Shown: positions 47,176 to 56,515 of the stretch, piece after piece
Numbering within the stretch: position 1 is the first letter of the stretch
Layout of the letters: each line of letters opens with the position of its first letter
Assembly: GCF_010728725.1 (NCBI RefSeq)
Contig: NZ_AP022606.1
Location: forward strand, 434,001 to 498,000
Length of the DNA stretch: 64,000 nt
Reading direction: 5' to 3'
From: Mycobacterium branderi
GTDB lineage: Bacteria > Actinomycetota > Actinomycetes > Mycobacteriales > Mycobacteriaceae
The notes under the pieces: generated by a model
What the model was told of the DNA's origin: nothing
Databases searched by the model: none
The model's input: the letters and a program-made list of their open reading frames with translations, nothing else
Program-made: the position numbers and the translations under genes

Positions 47176-48531
47176 TTACTGTCCCGCCTGCGGCAATTCG
47201 TCCGCCGCGATCTCGCATGGGGTGGATCCATCCGGAGGCGCGGCCAGCGGCTGCTCGGCGGGCGGTGGAGGTTCGGCCGGCGGCGGTTCTTCCATCGGCG
47301 GCGGTTCGGCGGGCGGCGCGGCGGCGTTGTCGGCGAGTTCGTCTGTTGCCGACGGGTTTTCATCTGCCGACGTGGTGTCCTCGTCGGCATTCTGGCCTTC
47401 TTCACCGGCCTCGTCTTTGTCGGGATCGTCGGTCTCGTCGTCGGCTTCCTCGTCGAGCGGCTCGTCGTCATCCACTGCGTCGTCGAACGGCAGGTCGTCC
47501 GGCGCCGACGAATCCGCAAGTCCCTCGGCCAGCGAGCCCAACAAGCCGCCGATGCCAAGGACGATCGCACCGACCACACCACCGATCCCGCTGGCCAGCC
47601 CGCCGACGCTACCCAAACCGCCTGCGCCAGTGGACATACCGTTGGCATCACCCAGCGGAGCTGCCAGGTCGGAGAGTGGCGCCGCCGGCGGCAGGTCGTC
47701 GGTCACGTCAGCTGGAATAGCAGCCGGAGCGCTCGGCGGCGGAGTCGATATGGCGGCGGGCACCGTGTCGACGGGCGGTGCCGCGACGGGCTCATCGGGC
47801 AACGACGGCGGCGGGGCCGGTTCGTCACGCAACGGCTGTGGCGGCGAGTCGCCCGGGATTGCAAAGCACGCATCCGGCGCGGCCGTCACCGCGTCCACGG
47901 CCGCGTCGTACGCAGCCGCCACCGATGCCGTGATCGAGCGCATGAGGATCAGCCACTCGTCGCGAATCTCCTTGTCCACGTAGGGCATCAGCTGCTCCCG
48001 AACCAGATCCTCGGCTGACGGGTCCGTCGAACCGGTCGTGACGGTGTGCGCCGCGGCCAGCCACGCCGGGCGCTGTACCGAACTGCGATCGTCGACGCCG
48101 ATGGCCGTCGCGGCCTTGCCATCGACCGCGTGCCACAGCTTGTCGCGCAGCACACTGCAGCTCTCCGCCGCCGCACGCACGCGTGCGGCCACCACGCTGG
48201 CAGTCTCACAATGGCGCCGCAGGAACTGCATCGCCGCGTCGGCGCCCGCCCCTCGCCACGCCGCCGCGAGCTCACCGATTTGCTCGCGCTGCCGCGCCAG
48301 CGCTTCCTCGGCCGCGTTGACCGCGGCCCACAAGGCGGCGCAATCGTCGTCCAGCACTTGCAGATCCAAGCCGTCTTCGGTCTCATACCAATCGAGAACC
48401 TGCCCGTCGTGCGCGGTGAGGTCCGGATGCTGGTAACCCAACGCCCGGCAGGCACTCACATACGTTTGCGCGTGCTCGACGGCCGGTCGGCCCTGGGCCA
48501 GCCGCGCGGCAACATCGAATCGCGGGCTCAC
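47176..48531 (-). CDS. Large Ala/Pro-rich, acidic-tailed ESX-associated protein (Rv3439c type)
   Basis: The 451-residue product starts at GTG 48531. The first about 230 residues are helical (HAQTYVSACRALGYQHPDLTAHDGQVLDWYETEDGLD). A Pro-rich stretch and a Gly-rich hydrophobic segment (LGSVGGLASGIGGVVGAIVLGIGGLLGSLAEG, about residues 310-340) follow, then a very acidic tail (FDDAVDDDEPLDEEADDETDDPD). It follows an EspC-like gene by 4 bp, as Rv3439c follows Rv3440c, so it is probably an ESX substrate or partner. No enzymatic motif is seen; function unknown. Confidence 0.7.
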   Translation of the reverse strand: MSPRFDVAARLAQGRPAVEHAQTYVSACRALGYQHPDLTAHDGQVLDWYETEDGLDLQVLDDDCAALWAAVNAAEEALARQREQIGELAAAWRGAGADAAMQFLRRHCETASVVAARVRAAAESCSVLRDKLWHAVDGKAATAIGVDDRSSVQRPAWLAAAHTVTTGSTDPSAEDLVREQLMPYVDKEIRDEWLILMRSITASVAAAYDAAVDAVTAAPDACFAIPGDSPPQPLRDEPAPPPSLPDEPVAAPPVDTVPAAISTPPPSAPAAIPADVTDDLPPAAPLSDLAAPLGDANGMSTGAGGLGSVGGLASGIGGVVGAIVLGIGGLLGSLAEGLADSSAPDDLPFDDAVDDDEPLDEEADDETDDPDKDEAGEEGQNADEDTTSADENPSATDELADNAAAPPAEPPPMEEPPPAEPPPPAEQPLAAPPDGSTPCEIAADELPQAGQ

Positions 48532-48535
48532 CAGC

Positions 48536-48832
48536 TCACCCGATCCGGGCCGCGCCGCGCCGATCGGCCTCGGCGTAGCGGTCGGCGCCGGCGCGCAGCG
48601 CGGCGGCGATTTCGAAGGACGCTCGTGTCCACTGCGATAACTCATCGGTGATCCGGCTGACCGCAGTGTGCAGCGCGTCGCCACTCGCGACGTGTGCCCG
48701 TCCGGCCACGGTCCCACCGAATCCCAACCCGGCCAACTGCGAACGAGCCGCGCCGGCAACGAGTTCCGCGGAGTCGTCCATCCGGTTCGCGACGGCACGC
48801 AGGGCCGCAACATCGATGAAGGCTTGTCCCAT
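48536..48832 (-). CDS. EspC-like type VII secretion target (Rv3440c type)
   Basis: The 98-residue protein is a two-helix hairpin (MGQAFIDVAALRAVANRMDDSAELVAGAARSQL ... WTRASFEIAAALRAGADRYAEAD). It resembles EspC/DUF2580 ESX targets. The end RAGADRYAEAD fits the type VII export signal YxxxD/E (Y-A-E-A-D). It lacks a WXG turn. It is followed by the large Rv3439c-like protein, its likely partner. The nearby ESX-4 machinery (about 6 kb away) is a possible exporter, though this is only context. Confidence 0.72.
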   Translation of the reverse strand: MGQAFIDVAALRAVANRMDDSAELVAGAARSQLAGLGFGGTVAGRAHVASGDALHTAVSRITDELSQWTRASFEIAAALRAGADRYAEADRRGAARIG

Positions 48833-48870
48833 ACCACTTTGGACGCGTCGGGCGCGGCCGCGGTTCCGGC

Positions 48871-50208
48871 TCAGCGCCCGGCGCGCACCGACTCCGCGAT
48901 GCCGGTCGCCAGCCGGTGCGCGATGCCCTCCTCGGCCGCTTCCACCATCACGCGGATCAACTGCTCAGTTCCGGAGGGCCGCAACAGGATTCGTCCAGTG
49001 TCGCCCAACTCGGCCTCGGCTTGCTCGACCGCGGCCCGAACCGCGGGCGCCGCGACTGCGGCGGCTTTGTCGGCCACCTCGACGTTGATCAGGACCTGCG
49101 GCAAGGTGCGCATCGCCGATGCCAGGCCGGCCAGCGTCGAACCGGTCTGCGCCATCCGCGACATCAGCCGCAACCCGGTAAGAATGCCGTCGCCGGTGGT
49201 GGCCAGCGCGGGCAGCACGATGTGGCCGGATTGTTCGCCGCCCAGGCTGTACTCGCCGGCGCGTAGCTCTTCCAGCACGTAGCGGTCGCCGACTCCGGTG
49301 GTGCGTACGGTGACACCGGCCGCGCGCATCGCCACGTGTAAGCCGAGGTTGCTCATCACAGTGGCGACCAGGGTGTTGCCGGCCAGCTCACCGGCCTCGC
49401 GCATCGCCAGCGCCAGGACCACCATGATGTGGTCGCCGTCGACGACCTCACCGGCGGCGTCGATAGCCAGGCACCGGTCGGCGTCCCCGTCGTGGGCCAG
49501 ACCCAGGTCGGCGCCGTGCGCGAGCACCGCGGCGCGCAGCGAGTCCAAGTGCGTCGACCCGCAGCCGTCGTTGATGTTGAGCCCGTCGGGTTCGGCGTTG
49601 ATCGCGATGACCCGGGCGCCGGCCGCACGGTACGCGCGGGGCGCCGCGACCGACGCCGCACCGTGCGCGCAGTCGACGACGACGGTCAGACCGTCGAGCC
49701 GGTTGGTGCTGGCCTTGCCGACCTGGCGCAGGTAGCGGTCCAGCGCGTCCTCGGCGTCGACGACGCGCCCGATCGCGGCGCCGACTGGGCGCAATCCCGG
49801 CCCAGCAGCGACCAGCTCCTCGATCTGGTCCTCGGTGGCGTCGTCAAGCTTGTGGCCGCCCGGCCCAAAGATCTTGATCCCGTTGTCGGGCATCGGGTTG
49901 TGCGACGCGGAGATCATCACACCGAAATCGGCGTCGTAGGCGCTGGTCAGGTAGGCCACCGCCGGAGTGGGCAACACCCCGACCCGAAGGGCGTCGACAC
50001 CCTCGCTGGTCAGGCCGGCGATCACCGCGGCTTCCAGCATCTCGCCGCTGGCGCGGGGATCGCGGCCGACGACCGCCACCGGCCGGCGCGGCCCACCCGG
50101 GCGGGCCAGCTGCCGGGCCGCCGCGCCGCCGAGGGCCAGCGCGAGCTCCGCGGTCAACTCGCGGTTGGCGGTCCCGCGGACGCCGTCGGTGCCGAACAGT
50201 CGACCCAT
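48871..50208 (-). CDS. glmM: Phosphoglucosamine mutase
   Basis: The 445-residue enzyme converts glucosamine-6-phosphate to glucosamine-1-phosphate for UDP-GlcNAc. The start is ATG 50208 ([12 protein letters not shown]), with AAGG 6 nt before; ATG 50214 lies too close to that site. The phosphoserine loop is [11 protein letters not shown] (about residue 100), the metal loop DGDADR and the phosphate-binding [14 protein letters not shown]. It corresponds to Rv3441c (mrsA). It follows rpsI with a hairpin in between. Confidence 0.96.
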   Translation of the reverse strand: MGRLFGTDGVRGTANRELTAELALALGGAAARQLARPGGPRRPVAVVGRDPRASGEMLEAAVIAGLTSEGVDALRVGVLPTPAVAYLTSAYDADFGVMISASHNPMPDNGIKIFGPGGHKLDDATEDQIEELVAAGPGLRPVGAAIGRVVDAEDALDRYLRQVGKASTNRLDGLTVVVDCAHGAASVAAPRAYRAAGARVIAINAEPDGLNINDGCGSTHLDSLRAAVLAHGADLGLAHDGDADRCLAIDAAGEVVDGDHIMVVLALAMREAGELAGNTLVATVMSNLGLHVAMRAAGVTVRTTGVGDRYVLEELRAGEYSLGGEQSGHIVLPALATTGDGILTGLRLMSRMAQTGSTLAGLASAMRTLPQVLINVEVADKAAAVAAPAVRAAVEQAEAELGDTGRILLRPSGTEQLIRVMVEAAEEGIAHRLATGIAESVRAGR

Positions 50209-50225
50209 AGCCATCCTTTATCCGC

Positions 50226-50287
50226 CGCGAGCGTGCGTGTCCTCGGTCCGACACGCCAGCCGGCAACCGTTTCTGCGCACGCTCGCG
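50226..50287 (-). terminator. Long palindromic hairpin between rpsI and glmM
   Basis: The arms CGCGAGCGTGCG (50226-50237) and CGCACGCTCGCG (50276-50287) are perfect. A competing inner hairpin, GCGTGTC (50235-50241)/GACACGC (50250-50256), shares bases with the left arm. It probably ends the rplM-rpsI transcript, and switching between the two hairpins is possible. Confidence 0.6.
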
Positions 50288-50306
50288 ACCAGAAAGTGAT
50301 ACCCGA

Positions 50307-50777
50307 TCAGCGCTTGCTGTACTGCGGTGCCTTGCGGGCCTTCTTCAGGCCGTACTTCTTGCGCTCGGTGGCCCGCGGGTCACGGGTCAAAAAGCCGGCC
50401 TTCTTCAGCGCGGGCCGGTCCTCGGGGGTGACCAGGATCAGCGCCCGGGCGATGGCGAGCCGCAGCGCGCCAGCCTGCCCCGACGGCCCGCCGCCGTTGA
50501 GGTGGGCGTAGATGTCGAAGCTTTCCAGCCGGTCGACGGTGACCAGCGGGGCCTTGATCAGCTGCTGGTGCACCTTGTTGGGGAAGTAGTCCTCCAGGCT
50601 GCGCCCGTCGAGGTCGAACTTGCCGGTGCCCGGCACCAGCCGCACCCGCACCACGGCCTCTTTACGACGCCCGACCGTTTGGATGGGGCGCTCGATGACG
50701 AAGGAGTCTGCGCGGGTGGCCGACGCCTCCGACGCGCTCTCGGCAGCCACGGTTTCGTTCTCTACCGCTTCGGTCAT
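50307..50777 (-). CDS. rpsI: 30S ribosomal protein S9
   Basis: The 156-residue product starts at ATG 50777, overlapping the rplM stop as ATGA; a longer frame is an artefact. An acidic N-terminal extension of about 30 residues precedes the S9 body ([33 protein letters not shown]). The C-terminus [17 protein letters not shown] reaches the P-site tRNA, and its last Arg is conserved. It is the second gene of the rplM-rpsI operon. Confidence 0.98.
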   Translation of the reverse strand: MTEAVENETVAAESASEASATRADSFVIERPIQTVGRRKEAVVRVRLVPGTGKFDLDGRSLEDYFPNKVHQQLIKAPLVTVDRLESFDIYAHLNGGGPSGQAGALRLAIARALILVTPEDRPALKKAGFLTRDPRATERKKYGLKKARKAPQYSKR

Positions 50778-51217
50778 TGCGTCACCTGCTTGATCTCGAA
50801 CGGAACCGGCTGCTGAGCGGTGTGCGGATGCTCCGGGCCGGCGTAGACGCGCAGCTTGCGCTTGATCTGGCGGCCCAGCTTGTTCTTGGGCAGCATCCCG
50901 ACGATCGCCTTTTCGACAACGCGGTCGGGGTGGCGTTGCATCAGGTCGCCGATCGTGCGGCTGCGCAGACCGCCGGGATAACCCGAGTGGCGGTAAGCCA
51001 GCTTGTTCTGCAGTTTGTCGCCGCTGATGGCGACCTTGTCGGCGTTGACGATGATGACGAAGTCGCCGCCGTCGACGTTCGGGGTGAATGTCGGCTTGTG
51101 CTTCCCGCGCAGCAGGTTGGCTGCCGCGACGGCAAGCCGGCCAAGCACCACGTCCGTGGCGTCGATGACGTACCACGACCGCGTGGTGTCACCCGCCTTC
51201 GGCGTGTATGTAGGCAC
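50774..51217 (-). CDS. rplM: 50S ribosomal protein L13
   Basis: The 147-residue product starts at GTG 51217. The body [50 protein letters not shown] and the C-terminal [16 protein letters not shown] are typical of L13, an early-assembly 50S protein. It is the first gene of the operon; the 233-bp gap to the divergent cassette at 51451 holds its promoter, which I cannot place with confidence. Confidence 0.98.
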   Translation of the reverse strand: MPTYTPKAGDTTRSWYVIDATDVVLGRLAVAAANLLRGKHKPTFTPNVDGGDFVIIVNADKVAISGDKLQNKLAYRHSGYPGGLRSRTIGDLMQRHPDRVVEKAIVGMLPKNKLGRQIKRKLRVYAGPEHPHTAQQPVPFEIKQVTQ

Positions 51218-51437
51218 AGCGCTTACCTAACTTTCTCTCGGGTTGGATCCCGGTGCGACCCGGGTGCCGGTCAAGCGTCGACGGCAGGGGATGGTCTCGG
51301 CGACCGACATTGACCCGAGCCCCGGCGTACCGCACGCCAACGGAGCAGCTTACCGGCGGGCATCCAAGCAGGTCAAAACGCCGGTCGGCAAGCTCGACGG
51401 TTGGTATTTCGTGCTCCTTACTGCGCTTGCACGGTGT

Positions 51438-51443
51438 TAGCCT
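51438..51443 (+). promoter_or_regulatory. -10 element of the putative effector cassette
   Basis: TAGCCT ends 7 nt before GTG 51451. No Shine-Dalgarno is visible, so the first gene is probably leaderless. Confidence 0.5.
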
Positions 51444-51450
51444 GCTAACC

Positions 51451-51774
51451 GTGGTCGCGGAGAAGTTTGAAGTCAACACCGAACACCTAATTGCAGGTGG
51501 TGACTTTTGCCGCTATGCCGCCGATTCGGCCCGCGAGGCGGCAGAACACCTCGCTGGCGCAGACGTGGCACCGGGAATCTTTGGTGACTTCGCTGAAGCG
51601 CATCAGGTTCACGGCAAACTCAGTGCTGCTCATCAGCAGCATCAGACCCAGCTGCAGGGCCATCACGCGACGTTGACTGGAGTGTCGGCCAAGGCGGACA
51701 AGGCGGCGCAGGTTTTCACGGCGACCGACGAGTCGGCAGCCGACGGCATCAACTCGGCCGGCGAGCAGTTTTAG
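51451..51774 (+). CDS. DUF2563-type small ESX-associated protein
   Basis: The 107-residue, His/Ala-rich helical protein (VVAEKFEVNTEHLIAGGDFCRYAADSAREAAEHLAGADVAPGIFGDFAEAHQVHGKLSAAHQQHQ) is of the mycobacterial DUF2563 type. It forms a helical hairpin comparable in size to WXG100 proteins but lacks WXG. Such genes usually precede a large protein with an ESX-type helical N-terminus, as here (9 bp gap). The likely role is co-folding or co-secretion partner of the downstream protein. The start GTG 51451 is set by the -10 spacing. Confidence 0.7.
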   Translation: MVAEKFEVNTEHLIAGGDFCRYAADSAREAAEHLAGADVAPGIFGDFAEAHQVHGKLSAAHQQHQTQLQGHHATLTGVSAKADKAAQVFTATDESAADGINSAGEQF

Positions 51775-51783
51775 CGGGCCGCC

Positions 51784-53367
51784 GTGGGGGCACCACCGGC
51801 TCTGAGCAACCTCGATATTGGCGAATTGTGTGGAGCCGCCGGCGGTAATCCGTGGAAACTCGACGACGAATTGCAGGCCGGCGATCCGCAGGCGATCAAT
51901 AAGCTCGCCGATGCTTTTCACCAAGCCGGCAACCGCGTCAAAGAAGCGGACGATGACTTCGACAAGGCCAAGCAGAAATTCAACGCGGCCTATACCCGCA
52001 ACCAGGGTGAGCACCCGATCAACGAGTCGGCCGAGGTGCAGCAGGCCACCACCGCGCTAGCCGGACACAAGGAAGCACTGCCGCGGATCGCCGCCAGCTT
52101 GGAGCAGACCGCTGCCTCACTGGCGACAGCGCAGCGTCAAAGCGACTCCGCCCTCGGGCAGGCCGATTCGGCGCTGCATGAGATCGACAATCAGATGTCG
52201 GTGGCCAAAGCGAATGATCAAGACACCGGAGCACTGCACGACCAGGCCGTCGGCGTGGTCAAATCGGCGTTGGGACAGGTTAACTCGGCCCGCAGCAACT
52301 ATGTCACCGACTTGCATGCCGCCGAAACCGCGATGTCAGGTGCGGGCTACGTACCGGAGTCGCTGGGCAACCTCGACGCCATGCCCGGCGACGACGCGGC
52401 CAAGGCCGCCGCCCAATACGACAAGTCAGGTCAGCGTGCGCGCGATCAGGCCATGGTGGATAAGGCCAAAGCCGAAGGCCGGACCCACTACATAGCCAAC
52501 GACGCGGGCCTACCTGGAAACATGACCGCCGAGGAGGCGGCCGCGGCACAGCGTCTCAAAGACTATGCGGCCATCACCGACCCGAACAGCCGCTTCGGAC
52601 CGGGTTATAACCCCCATGAGGTTGCTCAAGCACGCCGATTGGCCGGAGAGCGGCTCGGCGACTACAACACGTCCAAAGTCATGGGTCCCTTGCCCACTGA
52701 CACCGTCCTAGGCGGCGACGCCCGCACCCGTGCTCAGGCCAGGCTCAAACTCCAACAGGCTTTAGAGCAGGGCCAGGTCGCCGGCCACCCTCAATTTATG
52801 ACGGCCGACGAGGCGACCCGACTCATGGACCAATGGGAAGCCGAGGGGCGGCAACAGGTGCTCGGGAAGCTCACTAGCCAACTCGAGGCCGCGGGGATGT
52901 CCCACACTGGGGCCGCCGAAATGGCCGACGCCATCCAACACGGCGCGGTTCCAAGCGAACTCGTCCGCGACGCCGCAAAAGGCATCGCAGCGCCCGTCGG
53001 CGCCTTTGGAGAAGGCCTCAAGGCGGATGCGGAAGCCCTCCACGGCGGCAGGCACTGGGGCGCAGCTCCTGCGTTTTCTGAAGCTGATGCGAAAGTTCTA
53101 AAAAACCTGGGCAGTAAGATCGGATTGGCTGGCACGGCTGTAGATGCCGCGGTTGCGATCTATGACTGGCAGCACGGCGAGTCACTCGTCGAAGCCGGCG
53201 GGAAATTCGCTGGGCGTACCGGCGGAGCGATGCTTGGCGGGTGGGCGGCTGGCGCACTGTGGGGATCGTTTGTCGGGCCCGAAGGCACACTCATTGTCGG
53301 TTTCCTTGGCGCAATGGCAGGCGGAATAGGCGGCGACAAGGCAGTAGAATGGATGTTAGGGCATTAA
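51784..53367 (+). CDS. Putative ESX-exported effector with glycine-rich hydrophobic C-terminus
   Basis: The 527-residue product starts at GTG 51784. Residues 1-180 are a long helical domain (LSNLDIGELCGAAGGNPWKLDDELQAGDPQAINKLADAFHQAGNRVKEADDDFDKAKQKF), similar to the N-termini of large mycobacterial proteins encoded after DUF2563 genes. The middle is Ala/Gln-rich and charged. The last about 60 residues are glycine-zipper-like (GKFAGRTGGAMLGGWAAGAL ... FLGAMAGGIGGDKAVEWMLGH) and could insert in membranes. No nuclease, NADase or protease motif is seen. The following gene starts 5 bp later. An effector or toxin role is inferred only from architecture and context. Confidence 0.6.
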   Translation: MGAPPALSNLDIGELCGAAGGNPWKLDDELQAGDPQAINKLADAFHQAGNRVKEADDDFDKAKQKFNAAYTRNQGEHPINESAEVQQATTALAGHKEALPRIAASLEQTAASLATAQRQSDSALGQADSALHEIDNQMSVAKANDQDTGALHDQAVGVVKSALGQVNSARSNYVTDLHAAETAMSGAGYVPESLGNLDAMPGDDAAKAAAQYDKSGQRARDQAMVDKAKAEGRTHYIANDAGLPGNMTAEEAAAAQRLKDYAAITDPNSRFGPGYNPHEVAQARRLAGERLGDYNTSKVMGPLPTDTVLGGDARTRAQARLKLQQALEQGQVAGHPQFMTADEATRLMDQWEAEGRQQVLGKLTSQLEAAGMSHTGAAEMADAIQHGAVPSELVRDAAKGIAAPVGAFGEGLKADAEALHGGRHWGAAPAFSEADAKVLKNLGSKIGLAGTAVDAAVAIYDWQHGESLVEAGGKFAGRTGGAMLGGWAAGALWGSFVGPEGTLIVGFLGAMAGGIGGDKAVEWMLGH

Positions 53368-53371
53368 AACT

Positions 53372-54067
53372 ATGAAGAATGTACTATTCATTTCACTGGC
53401 TTTATGCCTGGCCGTAGCCGTAATCCAATCGTTCTTCGATACTAGCCCCACTATCCACCGACGCATCTATTGGAGCTGCGCCTTCCTTGCGATGATACCG
53501 GCATTCTTTCTGGGCTATCCAAACTGGAAAGAAGGGTTGGGCGCCGGATTATTTGTGCTGGCAGCAATGATCATCGCCGCCTACGGCTATACACCGTATA
53601 TTAAAATTAGGGGAAAGATTTATGCGCTTTCCGTGATAGATAGTCAACCTGATACCGATCACCCGTGCGCGCAGGCCACAGCCGATCCAAACAAGGACCC
53701 GGCGCCCGATGCATACAGCGGGATCCTCACAGCTAAAAAGCTGTGGTGGATCCTGGTACCAGTACTCGCCATTTCCAGCATTAATACATACGCTTTTATG
53801 ACCCACGAAGGAGAAGGCTGGGTTGCCGGCATCGGAATAGGCTTACTCCTAGTACTCGCTACTGGAGCGGGCTTCAGTGATGGGAGTTGGGGATATCGCA
53901 TTGCGCGCGGCCAGTACACACAATTTATTATCGTTACCGTCATTACCGTAGGCGTCTTCACGGCTATTTACCTTGGCGCGTATTTTGCAGCAAAGCATCG
54001 ACCTTTGCGCCGCAGACAGTCCATGGAGTATCGAGCACATCCGCGCCACCAGAAGAAATATCCATAA
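53372..54067 (+). CDS. Multi-spanning membrane protein, AT-rich, candidate immunity protein
   Basis: The 231-residue protein has about six transmembrane segments (residues 4-22, 33-50, 58-78, 123-142, 150-168 and 185-208) and a polar loop in the middle (DSQPDTDHPCAQATADPNKDPAPD). The C-terminus is basic. Base composition is well below the surroundings: 23 of 60 bases in 53581-53640 are G or C. It follows the putative effector by 4 bp. If the effector attacks membranes, a co-encoded membrane protein is the expected immunity factor. No family is recognised. Confidence 0.6.
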   Translation: MKNVLFISLALCLAVAVIQSFFDTSPTIHRRIYWSCAFLAMIPAFFLGYPNWKEGLGAGLFVLAAMIIAAYGYTPYIKIRGKIYALSVIDSQPDTDHPCAQATADPNKDPAPDAYSGILTAKKLWWILVPVLAISSINTYAFMTHEGEGWVAGIGIGLLLVLATGAGFSDGSWGYRIARGQYTQFIIVTVITVGVFTAIYLGAYFAAKHRPLRRRQSMEYRAHPRHQKKYP

Positions 54068-54095
54068 GTGCGGCGGTCGTCGAAGTCACCAGCTA

Positions 54096-54569
54096 ATGGA
54101 CCAGCGCCCGATCCTCTATCCGCTTGTGTCGAGTGATACCAGCCCCGTGACAGCACGATTTACTCAAGTCCTGCTCGGCACAATATGGGCAATCAGTGGG
54201 GCCTTAATGGCCTTGAACCCGCCACCGGAAGGCTACCGCGCCTCTCGGAGGTTGCCTTTCGTCGGCATTGTCGCATTGGTCGGTGGAATCTATTTCGCCG
54301 TCAAAGCACTCCGCCCTGATAACGTTCCTGATAGTGGCAGGCCGCCACGACATGCCAGCGGAGAAGAACCGAGCATGCGCGACGCGATCAAGTTGATCCT
54401 CGCCCTGCCGGTCGGCGTTGTAGGCGGCGCTACCTGTATGTGGTGGGGGATCAACTCAGGATTGCTCTCGATCCTCGGACTGGGACTCGCCGTCTTTGGC
54501 ATGTCGGTTCTTGTGATACCGCACGCGATACCCATCCTGAGATGGTTGCTGCGCCGGGCAAAGCGCTGA
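54096..54569 (+). CDS. Small membrane protein, last gene of the cassette
   Basis: The 157-residue product starts at ATG 54096; a longer frame overlapping the upstream gene was rejected. Four hydrophobic segments are visible (about residues 22-42, 52-70, 97-118 and 121-146). The loop GRPPRHASGEEPSMRDA separates the two helix pairs, and the basic end LRWLLRRAKR is probably cytoplasmic. It lies 28 bp after the upstream membrane protein, with no Shine-Dalgarno. The gene is less AT-rich than its neighbour. Not recognised; it may be a second immunity or anchor protein. Confidence 0.55.
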   Translation: MDQRPILYPLVSSDTSPVTARFTQVLLGTIWAISGALMALNPPPEGYRASRRLPFVGIVALVGGIYFAVKALRPDNVPDSGRPPRHASGEEPSMRDAIKLILALPVGVVGGATCMWWGINSGLLSILGLGLAVFGMSVLVIPHAIPILRWLLRRAKR

Positions 54570-54587
54570 ATGACCGCATTCGTATAA

Positions 54588-54630
54588 CTGCGCGGCCCCG
54601 TCGTCTCTCCCCTCCGACGGGACCGCGCAG
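54588..54630. terminator. Hairpin between the cassette and esxT
   Basis: The arms CTGCGCGGCCCCGTCG (54588-54603) and CGACGGGACCGCGCAG (54615-54630) pair over 16 bp with one imperfect position, a G:U wobble in the minus-strand RNA. The loop is 11 nt and a few T follow. It lies between convergent genes and can serve both. Confidence 0.75.
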
Positions 54631-54635
54631 AGTCT

Positions 54636-54932
54636 CTATCGCGCCCAGACGCCAGCTGCCCGGTGGTCGGCGTCTGCGACGTCGTCAGCGCCGTCGCGGA
54701 CGGCATTTCCCAGGCTGGTCAGGATTTCGTTGAGCGCGGTGGCCGCCTGATGCCATTTGAGCTGCTCGACGCGGTAGGCAGCGCCGGCTTCGCGAGTCCA
54801 CAACTCCTGCAGCGGCGCGACCTGCGACCTCAGGTCCTGTAGCGCAGCATTCAAGCGGGCCGACGTGGCCTGGATCTCCTGGCGCACCGAGTATTCGATT
54901 TCGGCGAAGTTGTACGACAGCACCGGGTCCAT
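54636..54932 (-). CDS. esxT: ESAT-6-like protein EsxT
   Basis: The 98-residue WXG100 protein opens MDPVLSYNFAEIEYSVRQEIQATSARLNAALQDLRSQ and closely matches Rv3444c. The turn between helices is ELWTREAG (W45), a variant of WXG. The C-terminus carries the export-type motif ADDVADADHRAAG. It forms a helical dimer with EsxU, is exported by ESX-4 and starts 3 bp after the esxU stop. Confidence 0.95.
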   Translation of the reverse strand: MDPVLSYNFAEIEYSVRQEIQATSARLNAALQDLRSQVAPLQELWTREAGAAYRVEQLKWHQAATALNEILTSLGNAVRDGADDVADADHRAAGVWAR

Positions 54933-54935
54933 GGG

Positions 54936-55247
54936 TCACAGACCCCCGCCGGCCGCAGCGATGCGGTGCGCATGGTCGTCGGCTGCTTCCCGCAACGTGG
55001 TCTCGTTGTAGCGAATGGTCTCCGCAATGCCGTGCAGCGCGTGGTGCAGTTTCATCGACTCGGCATTCCACCGATCGACCACCTCTTTGAAACGGGCGGC
55101 CGCGGCCCCGCCCCACACCGAGGGCGGCACACTGCTCATGCGCCCGATGAAGGCCTGCAACATCGCCCGGATCTCCTCGTTGCGAGTATCGGTGGTCGCG
55201 GCCACGGAGCGCATCAGGTCCAGATCGGTGCTCAGTGTGTTGGTCAC
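54936..55247 (-). CDS. esxU: ESAT-6-like protein EsxU
   Basis: The 103-residue product starts at GTG 55247. A GTG at 55283 would add 12 residues that the family lacks. The core [54 protein letters not shown] contains the WXG turn (SVWGG), homologous to Rv3445c. It is the partner of EsxT. The upstream gap to the Rv3446c-like gene is 92 bp. Confidence 0.93.
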   Translation of the reverse strand: MTNTLSTDLDLMRSVAATTDTRNEEIRAMLQAFIGRMSSVPPSVWGGAAAARFKEVVDRWNAESMKLHHALHGIAETIRYNETTLREAADDHAHRIAAAGGGL

Positions 55248-55339
55248 ATAGGTAGGACTGTGCAAGCCCGCGTCGGGTTCCACTCAGCATTCTGGTGGCG
55301 ACCCGCTGCGCCCGGTTACACCGCGCTGGCGATCGCCAC

Positions 55340-56515
55340 TCAATGCAACGCATGCGCGGACCGCACGGCCAGCTCGCACACGTCGTGCATGCCGCCCTCG
55401 TCGCCGCGTCGGTTCTGGCAGCCGATGGCAATGCGGACCTGGCCGTCGAGCACCACGCTCCATCGGATGTCGTGTTCGGCGCGCACCTCGCGGTAGGTCA
55501 CCGCCGGGCGCCCGCCGCTGACCCCGGTCGGGTCGAAGTCGACAAAGACGCCCGCCGGCTCGGCATCGATTGCATGCTTCAGCGACTCGGCGGCGCCAGC
55601 CAGCGTCTCCGCGCCGACGGGCGATTGCGTGACATGAAGCGCCAGCTGCGGATCCGACGGCGACGTCACCTGGACCCGCGCCGAGCCGGGCCCGGCGATC
55701 ACCCGCTGCGTCGTCCAGCCCGCCGGCACCTCCACCGCAACCCGGCCCTCGACCAGAAACGTGGTCGCCATGCCGCCACCGGGCGGCGGGCCGTGATGGC
55801 TGTAGGCGATCACCCCCAGCGCCGCCGCAATCAACGGAACCAGGACGATGAATCCCCGGTAGCGACGCCGGCCCCGAACGACGGCGTCGACAGCTTGCTC
55901 GTCGCCCGACACGGCGGACACCGCCAACCGCTGCAACCGTGCGTCGTCGACCTGGGTCACGGCTAGCCGGTCGGGCAGTCGCTCGGCAATCATCGTCGCG
56001 ACCACGTCCGCTCCGGGCACCGAGCCGGGCGCGTCGATCACCACCGTCGCAGCGCGGTTGGCCATGCGGGCGATGCCGCGTGCGACGGCCTCGGCCACCT
56101 GCTCCGGTTCCCCGCGGCGTGGCTCAGCCTGCAGTGCTGAGCCGGTGATCACCACCAACCGATCGGCGATTTCTACGACAACCGTTGGCAATGGCGAACG
56201 CTGGGCCAGCAACCATGTTCGCGGTTTGAGCTCGACATCGTCGGCCAGACCCTGCGCCGCAGCGGCGACGGTCGCTATCCGCGTCTGCGTCCACCATGAC
56301 GGGTGGATGAGGATAAGGCGCCCCGGATGCTGGCAGAGCAGCGACTGCAGGACCGTACGCCACAGCGACTCCACGGCAGCAGGGCGATCGTCGACCAATG
56401 CGACGGGGTCGTCGACGCCGTCCAGGGCCGCCGCACCGCTGTCGCCGTCCACTGTTCTGCCGCAACATAATTGGCGTATCGCGCCCGGGCCGGACTCGAT
56501 GACGCACGCGTTCAC
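55340..56515 (-). CDS. Type VII secretion-associated protein (Rv3446c type)
   Basis: The 391-residue product starts at GTG 56515, overlapping the eccC4 stop as GTGA. The N-terminal about 215 residues form a soluble domain ([32 protein letters not shown]). One membrane helix ([22 protein letters not shown], about 219-240) follows, then an extracytoplasmic domain ([39 protein letters not shown]). It belongs to the family of ESX-4 accessory proteins annotated as T7SS-associated. It is probably part of the ESX-4 membrane complex. Confidence 0.9.
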   Translation of the reverse strand: MNACVIESGPGAIRQLCCGRTVDGDSGAAALDGVDDPVALVDDRPAAVESLWRTVLQSLLCQHPGRLILIHPSWWTQTRIATVAAAAQGLADDVELKPRTWLLAQRSPLPTVVVEIADRLVVITGSALQAEPRRGEPEQVAEAVARGIARMANRAATVVIDAPGSVPGADVVATMIAERLPDRLAVTQVDDARLQRLAVSAVSGDEQAVDAVVRGRRRYRGFIVLVPLIAAALGVIAYSHHGPPPGGGMATTFLVEGRVAVEVPAGWTTQRVIAGPGSARVQVTSPSDPQLALHVTQSPVGAETLAGAAESLKHAIDAEPAGVFVDFDPTGVSGGRPAVTYREVRAEHDIRWSVVLDGQVRIAIGCQNRRGDEGGMHDVCELAVRSAHALH

